Assembly: GCF_040409955.1 (NCBI RefSeq)
Contig: NZ_CP123384.1
Span: 1,212,501 to 1,276,500, forward strand
DNA from: Salipiger sp. H15
GTDB taxonomy: Bacteria > Pseudomonadota > Alphaproteobacteria > Rhodobacterales > Rhodobacteraceae
Reading direction: 5' to 3'
Length of the DNA stretch: 64,000 bases
The translations under genes were made by a program, and so were the position numbers. The notes beneath the pieces are model-generated. The model was given only the letters and a program-made list of their open reading frames with translations, was not told the origin of the DNA and searched no databases. Every line of letters begins with the position of its first letter. Position 1 is the stretch's first letter. Positions 57,246-64,000 of the stretch are shown here, piece after piece.

Positions 57246-58921
57246 TTCGCCTCTTCCTTCTCGTCAAGCCAGCTGCGCAGGATCTCGACCGTCTCGGTCT
57301 TGCGCTCCTCGATGAGGGCGCGCAGCCGGTCGACCGGGTCGGCCTCGGCGGGCGAGTCGAAATCCACCATGCCGAGCCCGCCGAAATCGGGGCCGCTGCC
57401 GAGGGTGGCAAGCGGCGCGAAATCGTCGCCCTCGTCGATCTCGCCGGTGAGGGCCATCTGCGCCGGCTCCGCGCCGGGCAGGGCGAGCGGGGCCGCGCCG
57501 CCGCCCCGGCCCGAGAGGATCGGGCGCACGACGAAGAGACCGAGCACCAGCGCCACGGTGGCCAGGACGCCGAGCTGGATCAGCGTCATCGGGTCCAGCG
57601 GCACCGCGAACCAGCCGGGCTCGATCGGCCCGGTGCCGAGGCCCTCGGGGCGCTCGAACGGCAGCGAGCGCAGGGTGATCTCGTCGCCGCGGGCCGCGTC
57701 GAAGCCGACGGCGGAGGCGACGAGGTCGCGCAGCGCGGCCAGCTCGGCGTCGGGCAGGGGCACGAAGCTCTGCGTGCCGTCGGCGGCGGTCGCGAAACTG
57801 CCGTTGACCAGCACCGCGACGGTCAGCCGCCGCACCGCTCCCGGCACGCGGGTGACCTCGCGCATGGTCTCGGACACCTCGTAATTCACCCGCTCGCGCG
57901 AATCGGTGCTCTGGCTCGACGAGCTCTGGTTCCCGCCGGCCTGGCCGTCGGGAAGGTTCGAGGCGACCGTCACGCCGGGGCTGCCGCTGTTCTGGTCGTT
58001 GCTGCTTTCCTGCTCGGTGTCGGTGGAGATCGCGACGCGCCCCGCGGGATCGAAGCGCCGCTCGCGGATCGATTCGCTCTCGGTGACCGTGTCGACGCTG
58101 ACCTCGACCACCGCATTGCCCGCCCCGACGCGGGCCTCGACCAGGCGCTGCACGCGGTCGCGCAGCGCCACGGCGCGGTCCTCGGCGCTGGGCCCGCCGC
58201 CGGGATCGTCCTCGGTGCCGATGAGCCCGCCGGCGCTGTCGATGACCGCCACCTGGTCGGGCACCAGCCCGGGCACGGCGGAGGCCACGAGGTATTTCAG
58301 CGCACGCGCCTGGGCGGGGGTGATCGCGGCGCCGCTGGCACTGACCGAGATCGAGGCCGAGGGGGTGACGTCGCGCTGGAACGGATTGGCGCTGGAATTG
58401 GCGATGTGGACCCGGGCGGTGGCGATGAACGGGCTGGCGACGATGGTGCGCGCCAGCTCGCCCTCCTTCGCACGCCAGTAGGCGGCGTCGAACATCTGCG
58501 AGGTGGTACCGAAACCCGAGAGCGTATCGAGCAGTTCGTAGCCCTGGGTGCTGTTCGCCGGCAGCCCCTCGCTGGCGAGGGTCATGCGCAGCGCGTCGCG
58601 TTGGCTGTCGGGAACGAAGATCGCGCCGCCGCGCACCTCGTAGGGGACGCCGCGCGATTCGAGCGCCTCGACCACCTCGCCCGCGGCGCCGTTCTCGAGT
58701 CCGGCGTAGAGCAGCGACATCGGGGGAGAGCCCGCGACCTTCGCCAGCCCGAACACCGCGAGAATCATCGCGAGCGTGGCACCGATGACCACCGCGCGGC
58801 GGCGCGGGGTGAGCGCGTTCCAGACTGTCGCGAGCTGCTGCAAGAAGTCCTCCGTCCTGTCTGCCCTGCCTTTCGGCGCGCCCTTTGCCGGCCGGCCAGC
58901 GGCAGCGTCGGACAGAGGCAT
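57242..58921 (-). CDS. fliF: Flagellar MS-ring protein FliF
   Basis: 559 residues. N-terminal membrane helix (VIGATLAMILAVFGLA, about 45-60), the YscJ/FliF ring-building motifs SLLYAGLENGAAGEVVEALESRGVPYEV and GYELLD, a Ser/Gln-rich periplasmic insert with the QSSSSQSTD region, a second helix near 445 and a C-terminal FliG-binding acidic segment. First gene of the minus-strand flagellar operon, divergent from fliL. Confidence 0.97.
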   Translation of the reverse strand: MPLSDAAAGRPAKGAPKGRADRTEDFLQQLATVWNALTPRRRAVVIGATLAMILAVFGLAKVAGSPPMSLLYAGLENGAAGEVVEALESRGVPYEVRGGAIFVPDSQRDALRMTLASEGLPANSTQGYELLDTLSGFGTTSQMFDAAYWRAKEGELARTIVASPFIATARVHIANSSANPFQRDVTPSASISVSASGAAITPAQARALKYLVASAVPGLVPDQVAVIDSAGGLIGTEDDPGGGPSAEDRAVALRDRVQRLVEARVGAGNAVVEVSVDTVTESESIRERRFDPAGRVAISTDTEQESSNDQNSGSPGVTVASNLPDGQAGGNQSSSSQSTDSRERVNYEVSETMREVTRVPGAVRRLTVAVLVNGSFATAADGTQSFVPLPDAELAALRDLVASAVGFDAARGDEITLRSLPFERPEGLGTGPIEPGWFAVPLDPMTLIQLGVLATVALVLGLFVVRPILSGRGGGAAPLALPGAEPAQMALTGEIDEGDDFAPLATLGSGPDFGGLGMVDFDSPAEADPVDRLRALIEERKTETVEILRSWLDEKEEAK

Positions 58922-58937
58922 GTTTGGCCGAGCGGAC

Positions 58938-58952
58938 TTAAGAATCGGTTAG
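58938..58952. promoter_or_regulatory. ctrA box: CtrA-like site between fliF and fliL
   Basis: TTAA-N7-TTAG (58938-58941, 58949-58952) matches the CtrA full-site consensus TTAA-N7-TTAA at seven of eight bases. It lies 16 bp from the fliF ATG and 43 bp from fliL, at the divergent promoter. In Rhodobacteraceae CtrA activates flagellar clusters; binding here is inferred. Confidence 0.5.
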
Positions 58953-58995
58953 CCTCTCCAGCCCTATAAGCGCTGAGCGAGAGATGAGGTGTCCC

Positions 58996-59553
58996 ATGAC
59001 CGACGCCACCGCCGACGCGGCCGGCGAAGACGATGCGCCGCGCAGGAAAGGTTCGAAACTTCCGCTCCTGATCGGGCTGCTGCTTGCCCTGCTCGGAGGT
59101 GGCGGCGGCTTTTTTGCCGCCTTCTCCGGGATGCTGCCGCTTGGCGGGGGGCCTTCCGCAGGGGCCTCCGAAGGTCACGGCGGCGCTGCCGGGACGGGGC
59201 ACGACGCCGCGCCGGACGGCGCGCATGGCGACGCGCATGGCGGGGCCCCGGGGGCGGCGGGCTTCATCGAGTTGCCGCAGCTGGTCGCCTCGCTGGGGCC
59301 GGTCACGGCGCTGCATCACCTGCGCTTCACGGCGCAGCTCGAGGTCGCGCCGGAACACCAGGCGGCCATCACGCAGCTGATGCCGCGCATCCTCGACGTG
59401 CTGAACACCTACCTGCGCGCGCTGGAGCCGGGGGACGTCGAGGCGCAGGGCGCGCTCATCCGGCTCCGGGCGCAGATGCTGCGCCGCATCCAGATGGTCG
59501 CCGGAGAGGACCGTGTCCACGATCTTCTGGTGACCGAATTCGTCTTGAACTGA
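58996..59553 (+). CDS. fliL: Flagellar basal-body protein FliL
   Basis: 185 residues. Cytoplasmic basic N-terminus, one membrane helix (about residues 22-48, LLIGLLLALLGGGGGFFAAF), a His/Gly/Ala-rich linker (HGDAHGGAPG), then the FliL periplasmic domain (FIELPQLVASLGP...VEAQGALIRLRAQMLRRIQMVAGEDRVHDLLVTEFVLN). It stabilises stators and rings and affects torque. Start ATG 58996 behind GAGGTG; ATG 58984 is an alternative. Confidence 0.9.
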   Translation: MTDATADAAGEDDAPRRKGSKLPLLIGLLLALLGGGGGFFAAFSGMLPLGGGPSAGASEGHGGAAGTGHDAAPDGAHGDAHGGAPGAAGFIELPQLVASLGPVTALHHLRFTAQLEVAPEHQAAITQLMPRILDVLNTYLRALEPGDVEAQGALIRLRAQMLRRIQMVAGEDRVHDLLVTEFVLN

Positions 59554-59563
59554 GGGGGCTCGA

Positions 59564-59920
59564 ATGGAGACGATTGCCGATATTCTGCTTGCTGCCGGGG
59601 CACTTGGCACCGGGTTCTACTGTTTCATCCTGTCGCGGCGGCTGACCCGGTTCACCGATCTCGAGCAGGGCGTCGGCGGGGCCGTCGCCGTGCTGTCGGC
59701 GCAGGTCGACGACCTGACCCGCACGCTGGACGCGGCCCGGCAGACCGCCGGGGAATCCGGCGAAGTGCTGTCTGGGCTGACCACGCGGGCCGAGCAGGTG
59801 GCGCAGCGGCTCGAGCTTCACATCGCCTCGATGCATGACCTGCCGGAGGCGGCGGGAGAGAAGGCGAAGGCCGACGGCGAGCCGGTCTTCCTGCGCCATT
59901 CGCGCGGCGGCGCGGCGTGA
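59564..59920 (+). CDS. Small flagellar-cluster membrane protein, unknown
   Basis: 118 residues. An N-terminal helix (IADILLAAGALGTGFYCFILS) anchors a coiled-coil-like segment (about 38-95; QVDDLTRTLDAARQTAGESGEV...RAEQVAQRLELHIASM) and a short polar tail. Not matched to a named family by eye, although DUF6468-like proteins occur in this place in related clusters. It starts 10 bp after fliL and overlaps motE (TGATG), so it is surely part of this operon. Confidence 0.7.
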   Translation: METIADILLAAGALGTGFYCFILSRRLTRFTDLEQGVGGAVAVLSAQVDDLTRTLDAARQTAGESGEVLSGLTTRAEQVAQRLELHIASMHDLPEAAGEKAKADGEPVFLRHSRGGAA

Positions 59921-60528
59921 TGTTGCGCGGGATGGTGCCCGGCCGGGGGCGGGGCGTTCTGGCGGTGCTTGGCGCATTGCTGGTCGCCTCGGCGCTCGTC
60001 CGCATCGGAACCGGCGCCGCGCATGCCCTCGACAGCCTGCCGAAGGAAGCGGCTGCCTCGCCCGACGCCGCGGCCGTCGCGCAGGAGGCGCCCGCCGTGC
60101 CGGGAGCCTGCGTCGGCGAGAAGGACCTCGGGCCCGCGCTCGAGGCCCTGCGCGCCCGCGAGGCGCAGGTTGCACAGCGCGAGACCGAGATGCGCGACCG
60201 GGCGCAGGCGCTCAACGTCGCACAGACCACGATCGACCGGAAGCTCGCCGAGATGGAAGCGAGCGAGCAGCGGCTGCGCGCCACGCTCGCCATGGCCGAG
60301 ACCGCGGCCGAGAATGACGTCGCCCAGCTCACCCAGGTCTACGCCAACATGAAGCCGCGCGAGGCGTCGGCAGTGTTCTCGCAGATGGAGCCGGATTTTG
60401 CCGCCGGCTTCCTCGGGCGGATGCGCCCCGATGCGGCCGCGGCGATCCTGTCGGGGATGGATCCGCAACTGGCCTACACGATCAGCGTCATGCTGGCGGG
60501 GCGCAATGCCAACGCGCCGAAGAACTAG
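59920..60528 (+). CDS. motE: MotE-like flagellar motor protein
   Basis: 202 residues. Signal/anchor helix (VLAVLGALLVASALV), an Ala-rich linker, a long coiled coil (about 75-145; RAREAQVAQRETEMRDRAQALNVAQ) and a C-terminal MgtE-N-like helical repeat (VYANMKPREASAVFSQMEPDFAAGFLGRMRPDAAAAILSGMDPQLAYTISVML). This matches MotE, which chaperones MotC and stabilises the motor in Sinorhizobium. ATG 59920 overlaps the previous stop; a GTG 3 bases earlier is also in frame. Confidence 0.82.
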   Translation: MLRGMVPGRGRGVLAVLGALLVASALVRIGTGAAHALDSLPKEAAASPDAAAVAQEAPAVPGACVGEKDLGPALEALRAREAQVAQRETEMRDRAQALNVAQTTIDRKLAEMEASEQRLRATLAMAETAAENDVAQLTQVYANMKPREASAVFSQMEPDFAAGFLGRMRPDAAAAILSGMDPQLAYTISVMLAGRNANAPKN

Positions 60529-60549
60529 CTCCCCGGCGCGCAGCGCGAC

Positions 60550-60987
60550 TCAGGCCTTTGCAGAGGTGGCGCGCAGGGCGAAAGCCTCGATCTGCGCGGC
60601 GGGAATCGCCCCGGACTGGCGCGCGGCTTCGCGGCCCTTGCCGAAGGCGATCAGCGTCGGGATCCCGCGGATGCCGAACTGCGCGGCGGCGCTTTGGTGC
60701 TGCTCGGTGTTCAGTTTCACCAGCCGGGCCTTGCCCTTCAGCGCCGTGGCGGCCCGGGAATATTCCGGCGCCATCATTCGGCAGGGACCGCACCAGGGCG
60801 CCCAGAAATCCACGACCAGCGGCGTCTCGTCGGTGCGGATCGCCTTTGCCAGCGTCTCGGCGTCGATCTCGTGCGCCTTGCCGTCCATCAGCGCCGCGCC
60901 GCAGGTGCCGCATTTCGGCGCGGCATCAAGACGCTCTTGCGGGACACGGTTGGTCTGGCCACAATCGAGGCAGACAAGCTTGACCAT
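60550..60987 (-). CDS. trxC: Thioredoxin TrxC (Trx2)
   Basis: 145 residues. The N-terminal zinc ribbon has Cys6-x-x-Cys9 and Cys26-x-x-Cys29, then the thioredoxin domain with WCGPC at 65-69 and cis-Pro GIPTLIAF. TrxC is an oxidative-stress thioredoxin of the cytoplasm. Start ATG 60987 behind GGAG; the frame extends to 61005 but has no ribosome site. Convergent with motE, divergent from the L,D-transpeptidase. Confidence 0.95.
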   Translation of the reverse strand: MVKLVCLDCGQTNRVPQERLDAAPKCGTCGAALMDGKAHEIDAETLAKAIRTDETPLVVDFWAPWCGPCRMMAPEYSRAATALKGKARLVKLNTEQHQSAAAQFGIRGIPTLIAFGKGREAARQSGAIPAAQIEAFALRATSAKA

Positions 60988-61028
60988 TTCTCGATCTCCA
61001 TACATTCATTTCATCTGATATGTGTTCT

Positions 61029-61078
61029 GCGCGCAATTGTGACAATACCCTTGAGTCAAACCCATTGATTTTGCGCGC
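61029..61078. promoter_or_regulatory. Nested palindromes in the trxC/transpeptidase divergent region
   Basis: ATTGTGACAAT (61036-61046) is a perfect 11-bp palindrome. The outer GCGCGCAA (61029-61036) repeats inverted as TTGCGCGC (61071-61078). The divergent position 42-100 bp from both starts makes an operator plausible; no regulator is assigned. Confidence 0.35.
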
Positions 61079-61126
61079 CATGGACACAGACTCCGAAAGC
61101 CAGTCGTCCAATACAGAGAGTTGCCC

Positions 61127-61687
61127 ATGATCACCCGTCGCAAATTCGTCGCCACGGCCAGCGCAGGGGCGCTTCTGGCCGCGGTAGCCCCGGCCTCCGC
61201 CTTCGCGCTCGACCCGAAATACACGCCCCAGACCGTCCGCATCCGCTCGGACATGCAGCCGGGGCAGATTCTCATCATGCCGCGCGCGCATTTCCTCTAC
61301 TACGTCACCGCGCCCGGCGAGGCGCTGCGCTACGGCGTCGGCGTGGGCAAGGCCGGGCTGGAGTTCACCGGCGAGGCGGTGATCCAGGTCAAGAAGGAAT
61401 GGCCGACCTGGCGCCCGACCAACGAGATGATCGAGCGCGAGCCGCAGACCTACGCCAAGTTCAAGGACAATGACTATGTCGAGCCCGGCGGCCCCGGGAA
61501 CCCGCTCGGCGCGCGGGCGCTCTACCTGTTCCAGAACGGGCGCGACACGTTCTTCCGCATCCACGGCACGACCCAGCCGAACACCATCGGCTACTCGGTG
61601 TCGAACGGCTGCATCCGCATGATCAACGAGCATGTCATCGACCTCTACCAGCGCGTTCCGGTGGGCACGCGGGTCACCGTGGTCTGA
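61127..61687 (+). CDS. L,D-transpeptidase (YkuD family)
   Basis: 186 residues. The signal TRRKFVATASAGALLAAVAPASA has a Tat-like twin-Arg. The YkuD domain covers about 35-186 with active site HGTTQPNTIG...SNGCIRM; nucleophile Cys162. It forms 3-3 cross-links or attaches proteins to peptidoglycan in the periplasm. Start ATG 61127; an upstream TTG 61121 is less likely. A homologous region KKEWPTWRPTNEMI is typical of Rhodobacteraceae Ldt proteins. Confidence 0.92.
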   Translation: MITRRKFVATASAGALLAAVAPASAFALDPKYTPQTVRIRSDMQPGQILIMPRAHFLYYVTAPGEALRYGVGVGKAGLEFTGEAVIQVKKEWPTWRPTNEMIEREPQTYAKFKDNDYVEPGGPGNPLGARALYLFQNGRDTFFRIHGTTQPNTIGYSVSNGCIRMINEHVIDLYQRVPVGTRVTVV

Positions 61688-61726
61688 TTTCGGCCCATAG
61701 GCGGCACCGCAGGCGCGGAGCCCGGG

Positions 61727-61756
61727 ACGGCGGCCTCGAAAGGGCCGCCGTTCGGC
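61727..61756 (+). terminator. Possible transpeptidase-gene terminator
   Basis: ACGGCGGCC (61727-61735) and GGCCGCCGT (61743-61751) followed by TCGGCCCTTC. A strong stem but a poor T run. Confidence 0.5.
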
Positions 61757-61894
61757 CCTTCGGCAACAGGAAAACACCGGTAAATTGCCCCATTTCGCGA
61801 CCCGCAGCGCCACATTCGAGCCCGAATTCGCGGCGAGAAAAGGGGCATAAAACAGAGGCCCCGACGACCGGGACCCGAAGCGAAGGGTACGATT

Positions 61895-62095
61895 ATGGCG
61901 ATTGTTGCGCTCATGGCCGGAAGCATCTTCGGTGCGCTCTGCGGTCTCTTTTCCTGGATTTTCCTCGACAGTTCCGTGCTGAACGCCTTTGGCCTCTACC
62001 TCTCGGTGAGCCTCGTGACCGGCCTGTTCCCGCTGCTCTTCGCGACGCTGCGCGGCAACGACATGCGGACCGTCCCGGTGATCGCCCGCTCCTGA
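61895..62095 (+). CDS. 66-residue membrane protein, unknown
   Basis: Two hydrophobic helices (residues 2-25 and 32-52), ending in LRGNDMRTVPVIARS. GAAGGG lies 8 bp before ATG 61895. Codons are GC-rich at third positions, as in neighbours. No family known to me. It stands alone between two hairpins. Confidence 0.5.
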   Translation: MAIVALMAGSIFGALCGLFSWIFLDSSVLNAFGLYLSVSLVTGLFPLLFATLRGNDMRTVPVIARS

Positions 62096-62109
62096 TTCAG
62101 CCATAAAGA

Positions 62110-62138
62110 CGCCGCGCCCGCGGGAGCACGGCGCGGCG
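62110..62138 (+). terminator. Hairpin after the 66-residue ORF
   Basis: CGCCGCGCC (62110-62118) and GGCGCGGCG (62130-62138). No T run, so a weak terminator or a stabilising structure for the small ORF transcript. Confidence 0.4.
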
Positions 62139-62183
62139 CGCAGGGGCGATCTGCGGCGGAATTCCGGCACTTGACCCGAGCTT

Positions 62184-62855
62184 CTACCTGTCCTCGGCCT
62201 GCGCGATGAGCGCCTCGACGCTCGGACCCAGCGTCGCGACGACCCGCTTCACGCCCTCCGCGTTGGGGTGAATCCCGTCATCCTGCATCAGCGCCGAGAG
62301 CTCGGCAGGCGACGTCGCCCCCTCGCGCAGCCCGGTGAAGAAATCCGCGAAGAGCAGCGTGCCGTGCGCCTCGGAAAGCTCGGGATAGATGGCGTCGAAC
62401 TGCGCCTTGTAGTCGGGGCCGTAGTTGCCCGGCGCGGTCATGCCGACCAGCAGCACCGGCAGGTTGCGCGCCTGCGCCTCGCCGAGGATGCCGTCGAGAT
62501 TGCCGCGCGCGGTCGCGGGGTCGATGCCGCGCAGCATGTCGTTGCCGCCGAGCGTCACGATCATCGCGTCGATCTCGGGGGTCAGCGACCAGGCCACGCG
62601 CGAGAGCCCGCCCGCCGTCGTGTCGCCGGAGACGCCGCCGTTCACGATGGTCACCTCGTGCCCGTGCTCCGCGAGCCAGCCCTGCAGCTGCGGCACCAGA
62701 CCGTCCGGCGCGGGCAGCCCGTAGCCCTGCGTCAGGCTGTCCCCGAGCGCGAGGATCTCCAGCGCCGAGGCGGGCAGGGGGGCTGCCAGAAAAGTGAGGC
62801 AGGCCGCAGCCTTGCTGAGGAGGGCAAAGCCCCCATATGTCAGTGAACGTGCCAT
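62184..62855 (-). CDS. tesA: GDSL esterase/arylesterase, TesA-like
   Basis: 223 residues. Signal peptide (residues 1-31), then the SGNH fold: block I LALGDSLTQGY with nucleophile Ser40, Gly in VNGGVSGDT, Asn in LGGNDML, and DGIHPNAEG with the catalytic Asp-His. A periplasmic thioesterase, protease or lysophospholipase. Start ATG 62855; the ABC transporter gene is divergent with 19 bp between starts, exactly the tesA-ybbA-ybbP arrangement of E. coli. Confidence 0.93.
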   Translation of the reverse strand: MARSLTYGGFALLSKAAACLTFLAAPLPASALEILALGDSLTQGYGLPAPDGLVPQLQGWLAEHGHEVTIVNGGVSGDTTAGGLSRVAWSLTPEIDAMIVTLGGNDMLRGIDPATARGNLDGILGEAQARNLPVLLVGMTAPGNYGPDYKAQFDAIYPELSEAHGTLLFADFFTGLREGATSPAELSALMQDDGIHPNAEGVKRVVATLGPSVEALIAQAEDR

Positions 62856-62874
62856 TTCCCGAAAGGCCCTTTCG

Positions 62875-63573
62875 ATGCCCGATCCCGTGATTGCCCTCAA
62901 TGATGTCACCCTCAGCCTCAGGGGCAATGCCGGACCGGTCGAAATCCTTCACGGAATCTCGATGGAGGTCGCGCGGGGCGAGACGCTGGGGCTGATCGGG
63001 CCCTCGGGATCGGGGAAGAGCTCGCTGCTGATGGTCATGGGCGGGCTCGAAAGCGCGACGTCGGGCCGCGTGTCGGTGCTCGGGCAGGATTTCACCGGCA
63101 TGGACGAGGACAAGATGGCGCGGTTCCGGCGCGATCACATGGGCGTGGTGTTCCAGTCCTTCAACCTCATCCCGACGATGACCGCGCTCGAGAATGTCGC
63201 GACGCCGCTGGAGCTGGCCGGGCACAAGGATGCCTTCGCCCGTGCCGAGGCCGAGCTCGAGCGGGTGAACCTTGGCCACCGCGCCGGGCATTACCCGTCG
63301 CAGATGTCGGGCGGTGAGCAGCAGCGCGTGGCGCTGGCCCGCGCCTCGGCGCCGAGGCCGCAGATCCTGCTGGCCGATGAGCCCACCGGCAACCTCGACG
63401 GCAGCACCGGGCAGGCGATCATGGACCTGCTCTTCGGGCTGCGCGACGAGCACGGCGCGACGCTGGTGCTGGTCACGCACTCCAACCGTCTGGCCGAGCG
63501 CTGCGACCGCGTGGTGCGGCTGACCGACGGGCGGATCGACCCCGCCGGGCTTCGGGCGCGGGCCGCCGAGTGA
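62875..63573 (+). CDS. ybbA: ABC transporter ATP-binding protein (YbbA type)
   Basis: 232 residues. Walker A GPSGSGKS, signature [14 protein letters not shown], Walker [14 protein letters not shown]-loop VLVTHSN. MacB/LolD-like group with the Q-loop [18 protein letters not shown]. Works with the permease that follows. Start ATG 62875 ([10 protein letters not shown]) behind AAAGG. Short divergent spacer shared with tesA. Confidence 0.93.
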   Translation: MPDPVIALNDVTLSLRGNAGPVEILHGISMEVARGETLGLIGPSGSGKSSLLMVMGGLESATSGRVSVLGQDFTGMDEDKMARFRRDHMGVVFQSFNLIPTMTALENVATPLELAGHKDAFARAEAELERVNLGHRAGHYPSQMSGGEQQRVALARASAPRPQILLADEPTGNLDGSTGQAIMDLLFGLRDEHGATLVLVTHSNRLAERCDRVVRLTDGRIDPAGLRARAAE

Positions 63574-63583
63574 GGGTGGTTTC

Positions 63584-64000
63584 ATGAGCCTCACCACCGC
63601 CGCCCGTTTCGCCCGTCGCGAGCTGCGCGGCGGCGTTCACGGCTTCCGCATCTTCATCTCTTGCCTCGCGCTCGGCGTCGCCGCCATCGCCGGGGTCGGC
63701 TCGGTGCGCACCGCCATCGAGGCGGGGCTCTCGGACCAGGGCGCGGTGCTGCTCGGCGGCGACGCGCAGGCCGAGTTCACCTACCGCTTCGCCTCGGGTG
63801 AGGAACGCGCCTGGCTCGAGGGCATCGCGACCGAGGTCTCGGAGATCACCGATTTCCGCTCCATGGCCACGGTCACACGGGACGGCGAGACCGAGCGCGG
63901 CCTGACGCAGGTGAAATCGGTCGACGAGGCCTACCCGCTGCTGGGCGAGATGCAGCTCGATCCGCCGATGCCGCTGTCGCAGGCGCTGGACGGGGGCGAG
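63584..64000 (+). CDS. ybbP: FtsX-like ABC permease (YbbP type), 5' part
   Basis: The first 139 residues of a large permease cut off by the window end. It opens MSLTTAARFARRELRGGV, then the first helix (ISCLALGVAAIAGVGSV) and the start of the periplasmic MacB-like domain (GDAQAEFTYRFASGEER). Ten bp after ybbA. Function: inner-membrane permease of the YbbAP/LolCDE-like system, whose cargo is unknown. Confidence 0.85.
   Translation, partial: MSLTTAARFARRELRGGVHGFRIFISCLALGVAAIAGVGSVRTAIEAGLSDQGAVLLGGDAQAEFTYRFASGEERAWLEGIATEVSEITDFRSMATVTRDGETERGLTQVKSVDEAYPLLGEMQLDPPMPLSQALDGGE

Overview
The window comes from a GC-rich alphaproteobacterium of the Rhodobacteraceae (Roseobacter group). The evidence is the 23S rRNA with helix-9 and helix-45 insertions, the rrn-5S-initiator-tRNA order, the acuR-acuI-dddL operon for DMSP breakdown, a CtrA-type site in the flagellar cluster, and the intergenic repeats typical of this group. 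No transposon, prophage, integrase or CRISPR array was seen. Most of the window is ordinary chromosome.

Region by region: 1-3.3 kb holds the end of an rRNA operon (23S, 5S, tRNA-fMet). After a non-coding gap of about 0.9 kb comes a peptide/oligopeptide ABC transporter (4.2-9.5 kb) whose two ATPases are fused in one protein. Next is acuR-acuI-dddL (9.66-12.04 kb), which cleaves DMSP to dimethyl sulfide and acrylate and detoxifies acryloyl-CoA, followed by tRNA-Pro(CGG). From 12.2 to 20.6 kb lie a DMT exporter, leuB, an EEP-fold hydrolase with a membrane partner, a two-subunit 3-oxoacid CoA-transferase and leuDC. From 20.9 to 24.6 kb are a tiny exported peptide, an MscS channel, a thiolase and a glycolipid-binding-like protein. 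A soluble hybrid histidine kinase meets yaaA tail to tail, then come recQ and arfB (24.8-30.4 kb).

From 30.6 to 41.6 kb: an unusual short RNA/ORF locus with a perfect Shine-Dalgarno sequence, a queuosine-precursor transporter, a cell-envelope operon (MFS, MepA, phytase-like esterase), a thioesterase, YggT, an N-carbamoyl-amino-acid hydrolase with diaminopropionate ammonia-lyase, and a LysR/gcdH/CoA-transferase module for glutarate or lysine catabolism. From 41.6 to 48.4 kb is the argH-lipoprotein-LptM-like-DUF2834-lysA-DUF4175 string with divergent tlpA. From 48.6 to 55.5 kb: an unknown secreted protein, an extensin-like protein, tyrA, hisC, pncB, pncA and trhO. From 55.6 to 60.5 kb is a divergent flagellar cluster (fliP-fliN-fliH-fliF facing fliL-unknown-motE) with a CtrA-like box between. 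The window ends with trxC, an L,D-transpeptidase, a small membrane protein, a TesA-type esterase and an ABC ATPase with the start of its permease.

The least explained signals are the 18-codon ORF at 30.6 kb, whose extended SD can pair with an anti-SD downstream in the same RNA; the family of intergenic repeats sharing a GTATTTGAAAAGAGAAGAAG core at four loci; a Leu-rich leader ORF with a hairpin ahead of leuC; and small exported or membrane peptides.
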